A stretch of 64,000 nt of DNA, taken from Jejuia algarum (GTDB lineage: Bacteria > Bacteroidota > Bacteroidia > Flavobacteriales > Flavobacteriaceae). The notes under the pieces were generated by a model, which saw only the letters and a program-made list of their open reading frames with translations, searched no databases and was not told where the DNA came from. Shown in pieces: positions 1-8,762 of the stretch; positions within the stretch are counted from its first letter, which is position 1, and the number at the start of each line of letters is the position of its first letter. The DNA lies in assembly GCA_947495775.1 (NCBI GenBank), contig CANMAQ010000001.1, positions 248,001 to 312,000 on the forward strand. Direction: 5' to 3'. Position numbers and translations under genes: made by a program.

Positions 1-49
1 TAATCATAGGGTGATCGTCTATCATTAAAATTTTTATGCTCTGCATCAT
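1..49 (-). CDS. Response regulator, N-terminal fragment (cut by window edge)
   Basis: Only the first 16 codons are in the window. Read on the minus strand from ATG at 49 (a second ATG follows at 46) they give a receiver-domain start with the paired acidic residues of ILMIDDHPMI, which in response regulators bind Mg2+ next to the phospho-acceptor aspartate. The start lies 6 bp after the stop of the sensor kinase at 56-1891, so the two are surely one operon and a cognate pair. The kinase is of the HisKA_3 class, so a LuxR/FixJ-type DNA-binding output domain is expected beyond the edge (inference). Confidence 0.75.
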   Translation of the reverse strand, partial: MMQSIKILMIDDHPMI

Positions 50-55
50 AAGCGT

Positions 56-1891
56 TTAGTCGTAATTAATTGGCACTTCTATGCTAACCTTTGTCCCCTT
101 ATCTTTTTGAGACCTAATGTCTAGCACACCGTTTATATCTTTTATTCGAGATCTCATGTTCTTTAACCCAATACCCGTCTTTGCTCTAACGACATCGAAA
201 CCAGAACCATCATCTACAATAGCAAAGCAAATTACATTATTTTTTAATGTAATACTAATATTAACGTGAGTTGCTTGGGCGTGTTTGTAAATATTGTGCA
301 AACTTTCTTGTATAATTCTATAAATGTGTATCTTATATTTATTGGTCATTATATCCCAATTAATATTGGTATCGTGCTCTAGATCGTAACTTAAATTGTA
401 GACCGAGGTTTGCCCTTCTACCATCGTTTTTATAATGTCTACAAAGCCCGAGCCCGACACAAAATCTGTATTTAATTCGTGAGAAACTTTCCTAATATCA
501 TTCTCTATGGTTTTAAGCTCTGTAATGTACTGCCCTCTGGTGTTTATAGCCTCGGTAGAATTACTCATATTAAGACTGTCTAAACTTAAACGCGCCCCAA
601 ACAAACGGCCTAATACCCCATCGTGCAGTTCTTCGGAAATGCGACGCTTTTCCGAGGCTCTTGCCTCTTCTATCTTTTCATGTTCCCCTAGCATGAGGTT
701 GTAAATTTCTTCGTTAGCTTCCTGCTGTTGTTTAGCAAAAGTTAATTCTTTGTTTTTAGCCCGCTGGGTAATAATAACATAGAGCAACAAGGCCGAAATG
801 GTTAAAATGATAGAGATAATTACCAACCACATGCGCTCACGAGCAATTTTTACATTTTCTTGCTCCAGTTCATTCGTCTCGAAACGGATACGCGCAAACT
901 TATTTCGCACTTTTCGTTCTTCTTTATGTAAACTATCACTTAATCGAACATACTCCTTTAGATGTTCCGCTGATTTTTCGCCTTCCTCAATCTTTGAAAG
1001 AAGCATAACTGATTGTAATATTTCATCATTGGAATAATTTTTAGCTATTTTTTTTGATTTATACGCATAGTACTTAGCAGAATCTTTTTTTCCTTTTTCA
1101 TTATAGTACTCTGCCAAATTTCTACTGATTCCAATAGCTCTATAACTTAAGCTATCAATCATATTCAACGCCTTATAATACAATAAAGGAATTTGATGTT
1201 TATCACCTAATAAATACTGAGTATGTCCGTAACTATTAAGAACCAAAGCATGGTAAGTCGGGTTATTATTTAAAAAATTCTTATCTGCTAATATTTCGGC
1301 ATGATATCTTAAAGATAGTTCATATTTTTTTATCGATTTATATGACAATGCTAAGTTATTTAATGAGTTATAAATACTGACAACATTATCAGGGTTGTAA
1401 TCTTTTTTTAAATTTATTGATTTTTTTAAATAGGATATCGATTTATCATATTCGTCTAGTTCAGCAAATAATTGCCCTAAATTATTGTAAATATAGGACT
1501 TATACTTTCTTACACTTTTAGTTTGATCCAACTTCTCCAATAAAGTAAGAGCTTCTATTGAAGCCACTTCACTACCCGTGTAATCTTTTTCATTTTTTTG
1601 AATAACAGCTATATTATATAAAGTTCTAGCGTAATTAAAGTCATCTTTTAAAGCTTTAAAAATTTTTTCTGCCCTAAAGAATTCTTTATATGCTTGTTCT
1701 CCTAAAAAATTACTTCTGTAAATCCTGCCTATTTCATAATGTATCAAGGCCTTTGACAACGAATCTGTTTGTTTATTCTTCTTTAATATTTCAGATAGTG
1801 AATCTAATTTTCTTTTCTCATTAATCTCTTGAGAAAAACAATTAACACTGAAAATAAAAAGCACTAAATAACGAAGTAACAAATTTTGCAT
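56..1891 (-). CDS. TPR-containing sensor histidine kinase (HisKA_3/NarL type)
   Basis: 611 residues. A signal peptide (1-20, ending VNCFS) is followed by an export-side region of about 320 residues with TPR-like helical repeats (Y, A, L-rich pairs such as NNLGQLFAELDEYDKSISYL). A single membrane helix lies near residues 353-376. A cytoplasmic HisKA_3 dimerisation domain carries the phospho-accepting His in SEELHDGVLGRL (about residue 423), and the C-terminal HATPase domain has the N-box IQESLHNIYKHA and the G-boxes DDGSGFD and GIGLKNMRSRI. The architecture matches the flavobacterial family in which periplasmic TPRs replace a classical ligand domain. It is co-transcribed with the regulator that begins 6 bp downstream. 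Stimulus unknown. A terminator separates it from the lipoprotein gene upstream. Confidence 0.9.
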   Translation of the reverse strand: MQNLLLRYLVLFIFSVNCFSQEINEKRKLDSLSEILKKNKQTDSLSKALIHYEIGRIYRSNFLGEQAYKEFFRAEKIFKALKDDFNYARTLYNIAVIQKNEKDYTGSEVASIEALTLLEKLDQTKSVRKYKSYIYNNLGQLFAELDEYDKSISYLKKSINLKKDYNPDNVVSIYNSLNNLALSYKSIKKYELSLRYHAEILADKNFLNNNPTYHALVLNSYGHTQYLLGDKHQIPLLYYKALNMIDSLSYRAIGISRNLAEYYNEKGKKDSAKYYAYKSKKIAKNYSNDEILQSVMLLSKIEEGEKSAEHLKEYVRLSDSLHKEERKVRNKFARIRFETNELEQENVKIARERMWLVIISIILTISALLLYVIITQRAKNKELTFAKQQQEANEEIYNLMLGEHEKIEEARASEKRRISEELHDGVLGRLFGARLSLDSLNMSNSTEAINTRGQYITELKTIENDIRKVSHELNTDFVSGSGFVDIIKTMVEGQTSVYNLSYDLEHDTNINWDIMTNKYKIHIYRIIQESLHNIYKHAQATHVNISITLKNNVICFAIVDDGSGFDVVRAKTGIGLKNMRSRIKDINGVLDIRSQKDKGTKVSIEVPINYD

Positions 1892-1917
1892 TTTTAAAAT
1901 TAATAAACATAACCCAG

Positions 1918-1952
1918 AAAAAAAAAGTCTTCCAAATAATGAAAGACTTTTA
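1918..1952 (-). terminator. Rho-independent terminator after the small lipoprotein gene
   Basis: On the minus strand AAAAGTCTT pairs with AAGACTTTT around a loop containing ATTATTT, followed by a run of T. It lies between the stop of the 51-residue lipoprotein gene (1976) and the start of the sensor kinase (1891), so it would end the former or attenuate entry into the latter. Confidence 0.6.
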
Positions 1953-1975
1953 ATATTTATAAGATCTAATGACTT

Positions 1976-2131
1976 CTATCCATTGTCATCTGTATTACCT
2001 GTTCCTGGAACTGTAGGCCTATACTTAATTGTATTTTCAATAGTTTCTTCTTCGTTGAGATCTTGTTCCACACACGATGTAAAGGCGGCTAACATTAAAG
2101 CTAAGATAAGAGTAATTTTTAAAGTTTTCAT
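1976..2131 (-). CDS. Small predicted lipoprotein (51 aa)
   Basis: ATG at 2131, TAG ending at 1976. It starts MKTLKITLILALMLAAFTSC, a lipoprotein signal peptide with Cys20 as the lipidation site. The 31-residue mature part is acidic, then Pro/Gly/Asn-rich (RPTVPGTGNTDDNG). No domain is recognisable. It lies upstream of a TPR sensor kinase on the same strand, with a hairpin in between. Small surface-exposed lipoproteins next to membrane-sensing kinases could be ligands, regulators or reporters, but nothing in the sequence shows this. The clean signal peptide and lipobox argue that the frame is real. Confidence 0.65.
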   Translation of the reverse strand: MKTLKITLILALMLAAFTSCVEQDLNEEETIENTIKYRPTVPGTGNTDDNG

Positions 2132-2853
2132 GTGTATTAATTTTTTAAAGGTTTGACTAGGTATTTGTTTAAATTTAGTTGATGTTTTGATATTTTAACA
2201 AACTGTAAAAAAAATCACTTTTTCCTACAATTATAGATGAACTGTTAAAAATCTTCGACAAAGAAACATTAAAGATTCGGTTATTTGTAATAATTTCGAC
2301 AAACCGTCAATTTATTCGATGTAATGCAATATTTACAAGCCTGTGCGTTGTGGTAAAAAAAATATCAATATCCTTCTTAAGCCTTGTAATATAAGGGCTA
2401 AGCACTTTTATGTAGTACGCCGTTTAAATGTGCATTTTATAGATTTGTCACTAAAACAGTGAATTCCTTAATTTTTTCCTACAAAATTCCTATTAAAACT
2501 ATGCATTTCATCCGATTTTCTGCTTTTTAATCTATGTTTTACGGGAAAACCTCAATGCTATTAAGGGTAATTACAACCGTAAAATTGTATTTTCCTAAAC
2601 CTCAGCCGCTTATAACATTCGCTATTTTAGCCTTAAAAACACACCTAAAGACAATACCTTAAGCATCAGACTTTATCTACGACGCTTCTTACATTTTTTA
2701 TAATTTTAGCAGGATAACATACGGTGGCCTAGCATTGGCATTCTAACAGGTTGCATTAAAAAAAAAAGATGTGTTTCTCCCAAATTATGCAATGAGATGC
2801 CTTGGATAAAAGATATACTCTTGTAGACCAGATGAACCACTGTTAGGCCCTAT
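2132..2853. other. Gene-poor region upstream of the lipoprotein gene
   Basis: No convincing coding frame on either strand. The part near 2132-2230 probably holds the promoter of the lipoprotein gene; on the minus strand TTTG, about 21 bp, then TAAATTTA resembles a Bacteroidota promoter. Short sub-repeats such as TTCGACAAA occur twice between 2250 and 2310. The rest is AT-rich without visible structure. Confidence 0.4.
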
Positions 2854-3102
2854 TTAAAGACTAACAATACCCCAACTTATAATATAAAGACCAAGGACAA
2901 CAAAAGGCGTTAAGGGCGCTGCGCTATAAAGACCTATTTGCTTGACTGCACGACATAGGCTTAGCCCACCGTAAACGATCGCTGCAAGTACATACCAGAG
3001 TCTTAAAGAAGCTTAGCCTACTGTAAATTAAAATTGAGAGTTAAAAAGGAGCCCCCTAGAAGCACAAGCCCCTAAAATAGACATGAGGCCTTGCGACTGC
3101 AT
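2854..3102 (-). pseudogene. Possible decayed small membrane-protein gene
   Basis: One minus-strand frame from ATG at 3102 to TAA at 2854 reads as an 82-codon protein broken by two internal stops (after NSQF and after FTVG). The part after the second stop is strikingly membrane-like, with two hydrophobic stretches (LWYVLAAIVYGGLSL and TPFVVLGLYIISWGIVSL) separated by a basic loop. It follows the LacI gene by about 78 bp on the same strand. It may be a degraded last gene of that unit, or chance. I do not recognise the family. Confidence 0.22.
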
Positions 3103-3179
3103 CTTAGCACAACGCCACCTATACCATGACCACAATAGCATTGTATACCTGTGTAAGCACTAAAACGCGCTACAGGTAT

Positions 3180-4184
3180 TTATAAGGTAGACTTATTTTT
3201 AACCAATGTGGTTTTTATAATTTTGGTGGTATAATTTTGTGCTGGCACAGCGCCATCCTCTATGCGTTTTATAAGAAACTCTGCGGCCTTAGCCCCTATT
3301 TTCTTAGCGTGCTGCCGTATTATCGTTAACTTAGGGACAGAGTGGTTAGACACCGACTTACTAGAAAAGCCCACCACCGAAATATCTTGAGGCACCTTGC
3401 GCTTAAAATTACGTGCCATATTAATTGCTATAACCCCAGAGGCACTATCGGCCGCGACAACACCATCTATCGCTGGGTTTTTCTTGTAAAGCTGTTTTAT
3501 TTTTTCCTGAGCATCGTCGCCTTTTTTAATGCGCAACACTAAAGGTTCTAATCCCTGCTCTAAAACAGCCTTATTGTACCCCCGCTCCCTAAGTTTACCA
3601 ACACTTATTTTGTCTATTTTGCTTATAAAAACAATATGCCGGCGTTGTTCTGCAATTAAGGTTTTGGTGGCATTAAATGTAGCTTCGAAGTCGTCTACTA
3701 TAATTTTATCGCATTGCACATCGTGGGCCACCCTATCGAACATAACAATAGGCAATCCTTGAGCTATGGTCGCCTTAAAATGCTCTATTTCGTTTTTAGT
3801 TTGGGTTTCTTCGGCAATACTTAATATAAAACCATCTACACTGCCATTCCCCAAGAGCTGCAAGCCTTCTTTTTCTTTCTCTAAAGACTCATTAGAAATG
3901 CAGGTAATAATCGTATAACCGTGCTTGTTGGCTTCGCGCTCTATCCCAAACAATACCTTAGACAAGAAATGATTAAGTATATTAGGGATAATCACCCCTA
4001 TGGTTTTTGTTTTATTTTGCTTTAAGCTTAAAGCCACTTTATTGGGCGTGTAATTGTAAGACTGCGCCAAAGCCTTAACACGCAGGCGTGTGTCTTTGCC
4101 TATTTCGTCGCTGTTATTTAATGCTTTAGAGACTGTAGATATAGATACATTTAACTCTTTTGCTAATTGCTTTAAGGTTACCAT
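3180..4184 (-). CDS. LacI-family transcriptional regulator
   Basis: 334 residues. The N-terminal helix-turn-helix and hinge are canonical (TLKQLAKELNVSISTVSKAL at 3-22, then TPNKVALSLKQNKTKTIGVI), followed by a periplasmic-binding-protein-like ligand domain with GFSSKSVSNH and DGVVAADSASG segments. Such proteins usually repress or activate a neighbouring sugar pathway and release DNA on binding a sugar or sugar-phosphate. The gene sits 247 bp downstream of, and on the same strand as, the five-gene sugar-acid operon at 4432-9809, its likely target. The effector would be a pathway substrate or intermediate (inference). Confidence 0.92.
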   Translation of the reverse strand: MVTLKQLAKELNVSISTVSKALNNSDEIGKDTRLRVKALAQSYNYTPNKVALSLKQNKTKTIGVIIPNILNHFLSKVLFGIEREANKHGYTIITCISNESLEKEKEGLQLLGNGSVDGFILSIAEETQTKNEIEHFKATIAQGLPIVMFDRVAHDVQCDKIIVDDFEATFNATKTLIAEQRRHIVFISKIDKISVGKLRERGYNKAVLEQGLEPLVLRIKKGDDAQEKIKQLYKKNPAIDGVVAADSASGVIAINMARNFKRKVPQDISVVGFSSKSVSNHSVPKLTIIRQHAKKIGAKAAEFLIKRIEDGAVPAQNYTTKIIKTTLVKNKSTL

Positions 4185-4431
4185 AAGGGCTAAAAGTGAT
4201 TGAGATGAAGATGCAATTTACAAAATAGCCTTTTAAAGAACTAAAATATAAACCACAGATATAGGTCTTATTTCAACTTTTAAGTTCCTAGCCACTTAAA
4301 GGTTTCTTCTTTAAGATATCGCCAATAAAACATAGGTCTTCTGCCAAACTCGGCAATACCGCATTTTTAGTACAATTAAAACCTTAACACAGCCCTAAAA
4401 ACAGTATAGGGGGTTTGCGTTAAACATGGCC

Positions 4432-5460
4432 TTATTTTACAGCAACGGGAAGGCGTTTTTCTGCCGAGGCATACACAGCTTCTTGCACTTTTAATGTTTT
4501 TAGGTAATTTACCCCATCGGTTTCAAACGGCAAATCGCCTATAAAGTGATCTACAAAATTACGCTGAAAGATGTAGCAACAGTCGCCCGCAAAACCTATA
4601 TTATGATGTGGGTACACATGCGCTTTCTCGGCTTCTCCTAGATTTTGTATGGTAATTTTACCATCAGAATACAAACGTATACTCCCCTTTTCACCTTCTA
4701 ACAAATACTCTCCAAAGGTATATCTCGAGGTTTTAAAGTTATTTTCGTTGTAGCGGTTGGCATCCCAAACTGCGGTAGCTTCCGATTCGAAATTTAACAC
4801 CATCAACCCAGAATCTTCGCCTTTTATTACAGGATTTAGGCGCTTTAAAATGGCATAGACGTCTTTAACTTCTCCTGCATGGTACCGAAAGGTATCTATA
4901 AAATGCACCCCCGTTTCGTAAATAAGCAGTTTTTTATAGTCTCTAAAATAAGGTTGCCGTGCCAAATACGCATCGTCTCCCCAACCATCACCCATACGGG
5001 ATCTAAAATTAAGATTAAACAGGCGTCCTATACGCGCTTCATTTAGCAGTGTTTTTATCTCGCGATGCCACGGTTGAAATCTAAAATTTTCATGCACTAC
5101 AAAACGCACATTGGTTTGAGACACATAATCGACAATAGCTTTAGAAGCTTCGAAGGTTGGCGCCAATGGCTTTTGGCAAATAATATGCACACCATGATCT
5201 GCCGCAAACTTACACATCTCGAAATGGGTTTCTGGCGGTGTAATAATGTCTACAAAGTCGGGACGTTCCTTTAAAATCATCTCCTTATAGTCTGTATAGT
5301 GCTTTTTTACACCATAGGTTTCCATAATGCCCTTGGCCCGTTCTAAATTAGAATTGCATAAGGCTGTAATTTCAACTTCTGGAATACGCTGCCATGCTTC
5401 GTATTGAAACTGACTAAAATACCCTGCGCCTATAGCGACACCCTTTAACTTAGTTTGCAT
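4432..5460 (-). CDS. Gfo/Idh/MocA-family oxidoreductase
   Basis: 342 residues. The N-terminal Rossmann fold begins with GVAIGAGYFSQ, a variant of the GxGxxG dinucleotide site. Near residue 97 the family's EKP motif appears as QKP (ICQKPLAP), keeping the Lys that usually contacts cofactor and substrate. The C-terminal alpha/beta domain holds ENFRFQPWHREI and GVHFIDTFRYHAGEV, with the conserved His of the active site. Members oxidise or reduce sugars and sugar acids with NAD(P). The start overlaps the end of the MFS transporter gene by 11 bp, so this is the last gene of the five-gene operon. The exact substrate cannot be read from sequence. Confidence 0.88.
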   Translation of the reverse strand: MQTKLKGVAIGAGYFSQFQYEAWQRIPEVEITALCNSNLERAKGIMETYGVKKHYTDYKEMILKERPDFVDIITPPETHFEMCKFAADHGVHIICQKPLAPTFEASKAIVDYVSQTNVRFVVHENFRFQPWHREIKTLLNEARIGRLFNLNFRSRMGDGWGDDAYLARQPYFRDYKKLLIYETGVHFIDTFRYHAGEVKDVYAILKRLNPVIKGEDSGLMVLNFESEATAVWDANRYNENNFKTSRYTFGEYLLEGEKGSIRLYSDGKITIQNLGEAEKAHVYPHHNIGFAGDCCYIFQRNFVDHFIGDLPFETDGVNYLKTLKVQEAVYASAEKRLPVAVK

Positions 5461-6709
5461 TGCTTAATTTTTTTTCTGGATTCATAAATGCCCAACAAAA
5501 TATAGCCACAAAACCTAATGCAGCGGCAACGTAAAAGAAAGGCGCATCAGATCCCGTCCACGCTCTTAAATACGGAAACGCCAATCCCGTAACAAAAGAT
5601 CCTAAATTCCCTGCCATATTCATCATTCCTGAGACTTTACCCGAGTTTTCTTCGCCTATATCCATACAGAACGACCACGAAGGGCTTAAAGTCATATCGG
5701 CACCAAATATAGCAACCGATAAGCACAATACAGCTCCAAGAGCGGTATCCATATAAAGACTGGAAAGTATACCTATAACGACCAAAACAAACCCTATGGT
5801 TGCGGGTAGTTGTCGCGACCGTTTCCATTGGCCTTTTTTATAAATAGCATCTACCATAAAACCAGACACCCAATTGCCCACTGCACCTGCTAAAAAAGGC
5901 AACATGGCATAAAACCCTGTTGTTACCGCACTTAATTCGTACTTGCCTTTAATATAAGGAAACAACCATGTGAGCATGAAGAAAAATATAAAATTACTCC
6001 CCACATACTGCAGCATGACTAAAATTACATTTTTAGATTTCAGCATGGTTTTTAACCCTAAATCACCGCCTTTTTTTTCTATTTCTTGCTGCCTGTGCTT
6101 TACAATATAGGTTTTCTCTTCTTGAGATAAACCAGAATGTGCTTCTGGTTTGTTTCTAAAAAACACATAAAATAACACGGCAAAAAGCACGCCTATAAGA
6201 CCAAAAAAGTAAAATATGGTACGCCAGCCCCATGCATCGATAAGAAAAGCAACTAAAGGCAATGCAAAAGCGGCCCCCAGTCTAGAACCCGAAAAATTAA
6301 TACCTTGAAAAGCCCCGCGTTCTTGAGTAGGCACCCACGAAAAGGCGGCCCGCGATATGTTTGGAAAAGCACCTGCTTCTCCTGCGCCAAAAGTAAATCT
6401 AAAAAACAGCATAGACACATAACTCCATGCCGCTCCTGTTAATGATGTAAACAGCGACCACAAAACCATGATAGCCGTAAGCACTTTTCTAACGCCATAT
6501 GTATCTCCTAAAGCACCTCCTGGCACTTGAAATAAGGCGTAACCTAAAGCAAAGGCACTTAACACCCAACCCATTTGAATATCATTTAATCCAAGGTCTC
6601 CAGAAATAGAATCTTTTGCCGATGAGATACATACACGATCTACATACAACAACAAGGTAATAAGAAAGGAGCCTAAGAAAAATCGATACCGTTTTGAGTT
6701 ATTTAGCAT
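5450..6709 (-). CDS. MFS transporter, ACS family (sugar-acid/organic-anion type)
   Basis: 419 residues with about 12 predicted membrane helices. The N-terminal half has the signature of the anion:cation symporter branch, to which the glucarate, galactonate and hexuronate transporters belong (LYVDRVCISSA in helix 1, GWVLSAFALGYALFQVPGG in helix 2, then GDTYGVRKVL for the loop 2-3 motif). The start overlaps the end of the kinase gene by 11 bp and the end overlaps the oxidoreductase gene by 11 bp, so translation is probably coupled. Expected role is proton-driven uptake across the inner membrane of the sugar acid that the operon degrades. Confidence 0.88.
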   Translation of the reverse strand: MLNNSKRYRFFLGSFLITLLLYVDRVCISSAKDSISGDLGLNDIQMGWVLSAFALGYALFQVPGGALGDTYGVRKVLTAIMVLWSLFTSLTGAAWSYVSMLFFRFTFGAGEAGAFPNISRAAFSWVPTQERGAFQGINFSGSRLGAAFALPLVAFLIDAWGWRTIFYFFGLIGVLFAVLFYVFFRNKPEAHSGLSQEEKTYIVKHRQQEIEKKGGDLGLKTMLKSKNVILVMLQYVGSNFIFFFMLTWLFPYIKGKYELSAVTTGFYAMLPFLAGAVGNWVSGFMVDAIYKKGQWKRSRQLPATIGFVLVVIGILSSLYMDTALGAVLCLSVAIFGADMTLSPSWSFCMDIGEENSGKVSGMMNMAGNLGSFVTGLAFPYLRAWTGSDAPFFYVAAALGFVAIFCWAFMNPEKKLSNAN

Positions 6710-8114
6710 TGTGGTTTAGTTTGGTTATTATGGTTTTTAAGGTGTGTTTATCACCTACATTACCCGGAAATACAATATAGGGTAACGTTGGAAATCTGGT
6801 TTCACTACACAACTTCCAAAGTGGTATACCCGGCAAGATTTGCCCAGCAACTTTAGCACGTTGCATGTTTAAGCCTTTTTCGGCCAAATCGTGAGAGGTA
6901 ATACCGCCTTTAGCAATAATATAACTTGGCCTTACTTTAATATGTTTTACAATATCTACCAATGCAGTAGATATTTTATGCGCAATAGCGATGGTTTCTT
7001 CTGGATTAGCGCCGGTTACCAACTTACGACTGGTATATACAATACAGGACATCCCGTTTTGTATATTGGTGTCTATACGTGTTGTTAATTCTTCAATATA
7101 AGCCTTATAATCTTGAGACAATACTTTTTCGGCATCTACGACAATAGTGGCATCGCTTGAAAATAATTCTAAGGCGTGCACCAATTGTTCTGATGTTTTT
7201 TTAACATAAGACCCCACAATCGTTAAGCCTCCGTTCCCCCTGTATTCTATAATACGATCGGCCTCTAACAAAGGTCTAGGTGGCAAACCAATATAAGACG
7301 GCACAAACGAACTGGAGGTTCTATAGAGTATTTGTTTTCCTAAGTGTTCTGCTATTAACAACGCATGACATACCTTATCTAAATCGGCATAATTCAAGCT
7401 GTTAAAAATACAGTAAGCTGCTGCCGGTATTTCTAGAATAATTTCGGCCAGAATACCAACTTCTAGTGTTCGTATTTGTTCTAATGAAAACGAAAACACC
7501 TCTTTGGCTGCAATACGCCCTTGCGATTTCTCTTCAATATAGGCTTTGAGATTAGCTGTAGTGTATCTAAACGAATGGTCTTCTGCAAAAGGCGTTTCAC
7601 TTACAGGTGTAAGCACATCTCCATGAGCAATATAATGCGTATCGTTTACCGTAACACGATGCCCTTCGAACATTACAGGTATAAACACCGTAATGGCCTC
7701 GTTTAACTTTAAGCCTTGCCTTAGCGTATCTGGCTCTAAAGGAAAATGCCCTCTAAGCGTAGAATCGCTTCTACTTATAACTGTAAAATCCCGTTTTGTA
7801 ATCTCAGCAGCTTTAAGAATATTGGATGCTATTGCCTTGTAAATGGCTGCCGTGTCTACAGTTCCTAAACTCCTAGAGTTCGTCAATACAAAAAACACAG
7901 GCGTTCCTTCTATAAATTCTTTTATAAAAACGCTTAAATTCCAATTGCTCAATAATGGCACATCGTAAACGGTTTGATTTCCCGTGGGATCATCATCGAT
8001 AATAATGCAGGCTTTATTGTTCTTAAAAAACAGCCTTTGGTTTAACGCTCTGTATTCTCTAGTATCTTGAGCTACTAACGTAGCGTTTATCTGTTTTAAA
8101 CTTTCTTTAGGCAT
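6699..8114 (-). CDS. Four-carbon acid sugar kinase family protein (DUF1537)
   Basis: 471 residues. Residues 40-45 are DDDPTG, the N-terminal substrate-domain signature of the DUF1537 kinases, followed by SRSDSTLRGHFPLE (about 130-145), also typical. The C-terminal nucleotide-binding domain shows AKGGITSHDLAEKGL and VFPGNVGD. Characterised relatives phosphorylate D-threonate, L-threonate or D-erythronate at C4 with ATP, before an oxidative decarboxylation. It is 3 bp from the cyclase gene and overlaps the transporter gene, so it is a central member of this operon. Length fits the family (about 420-480). The substrate here is not proven to be a four-carbon acid. Confidence 0.88.
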   Translation of the reverse strand: MPKESLKQINATLVAQDTREYRALNQRLFFKNNKACIIIDDDPTGNQTVYDVPLLSNWNLSVFIKEFIEGTPVFFVLTNSRSLGTVDTAAIYKAIASNILKAAEITKRDFTVISRSDSTLRGHFPLEPDTLRQGLKLNEAITVFIPVMFEGHRVTVNDTHYIAHGDVLTPVSETPFAEDHSFRYTTANLKAYIEEKSQGRIAAKEVFSFSLEQIRTLEVGILAEIILEIPAAAYCIFNSLNYADLDKVCHALLIAEHLGKQILYRTSSSFVPSYIGLPPRPLLEADRIIEYRGNGGLTIVGSYVKKTSEQLVHALELFSSDATIVVDAEKVLSQDYKAYIEELTTRIDTNIQNGMSCIVYTSRKLVTGANPEETIAIAHKISTALVDIVKHIKVRPSYIIAKGGITSHDLAEKGLNMQRAKVAGQILPGIPLWKLCSETRFPTLPYIVFPGNVGDKHTLKTIITKLNHNAK

Positions 8115-8117
8115 ACA

Positions 8118-8750
8118 TTATCGTTCTATGGCTATAACTCTAGCAGGAGCACCGTCACCTCCCTTTATTTTTAACGGCAAAGCTATTAATTCAACACAAT
8201 TGGATTGAAGCGCTTCTATGTGTGTAAGTCCTTCTATAATTACGACTCCTTTTAATAAAATTTCATGAATGTTGGTCACCTCGACCAAATTATTTACATC
8301 GGCGACAGAGGGCGGCTCTACAGCCAACATCTTCACTTTATGAGCAATACACCAGTGGGCTAACGCCTCACTAATACGTGGCAATTCGTCTCTATATTTA
8401 GGAGTCCCTGCGTGTTGCGACCAGCCCGTCCAAATGATTAAACTATCACCAGGGCTAAATTGCCCACCAACGGCTTGTTCTACATGTGCCACCGTAATAA
8501 GACCTTTAGCCTCTACGTGTCGCGCATCTACAACCCATGCCTTACCACAAAAATGAGACACAGGAATTTCATCTATCGTTTGCGAACTCACATTAAAATG
8601 CAAAGGCGCATCCATATGTGTGCCACAATGCGAGTAAAACGTTAGTGTACTAGCATTCCAACCGTCTTTTTCCTTGGTACGCGCTACAGCCTTCGAAAAC
8701 CCTGTAACGGCATTATGGTAAGTCATTGTTAAGTCTACAACACGGCTCAT
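8118..8750 (-). CDS. Cyclase-family metal-dependent hydrolase (kynurenine formamidase-like)
   Basis: 210 residues. The family metal-binding motif HxGTHxDxPxH is intact as HCGTHMDAPLHF, giving ligands His41, His45, Asp47 and His51. Relatives hydrolyse N-formylkynurenine, isatin or other cyclic amides and esters. A tryptophan role is unlikely because the neighbours are a sugar-acid transporter, a kinase and a dehydrogenase. Lactone or ester opening of a sugar acid is a better guess (inference). It sits 12 bp after the tartrate-dehydrogenase-like gene and 3 bp before the kinase gene. Confidence 0.82.
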   Translation of the reverse strand: MSRVVDLTMTYHNAVTGFSKAVARTKEKDGWNASTLTFYSHCGTHMDAPLHFNVSSQTIDEIPVSHFCGKAWVVDARHVEAKGLITVAHVEQAVGGQFSPGDSLIIWTGWSQHAGTPKYRDELPRISEALAHWCIAHKVKMLAVEPPSVADVNNLVEVTNIHEILLKGVVIIEGLTHIEALQSNCVELIALPLKIKGGDGAPARVIAIER

Positions 8751-8762
8751 AAGACCTTAGCT

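Noticed and set aside
8118..8750. Kynurenine formamidase of tryptophan breakdown
   Set aside because: The family motif fits, but operon partners are sugar-acid genes and no kynurenine pathway gene is present.
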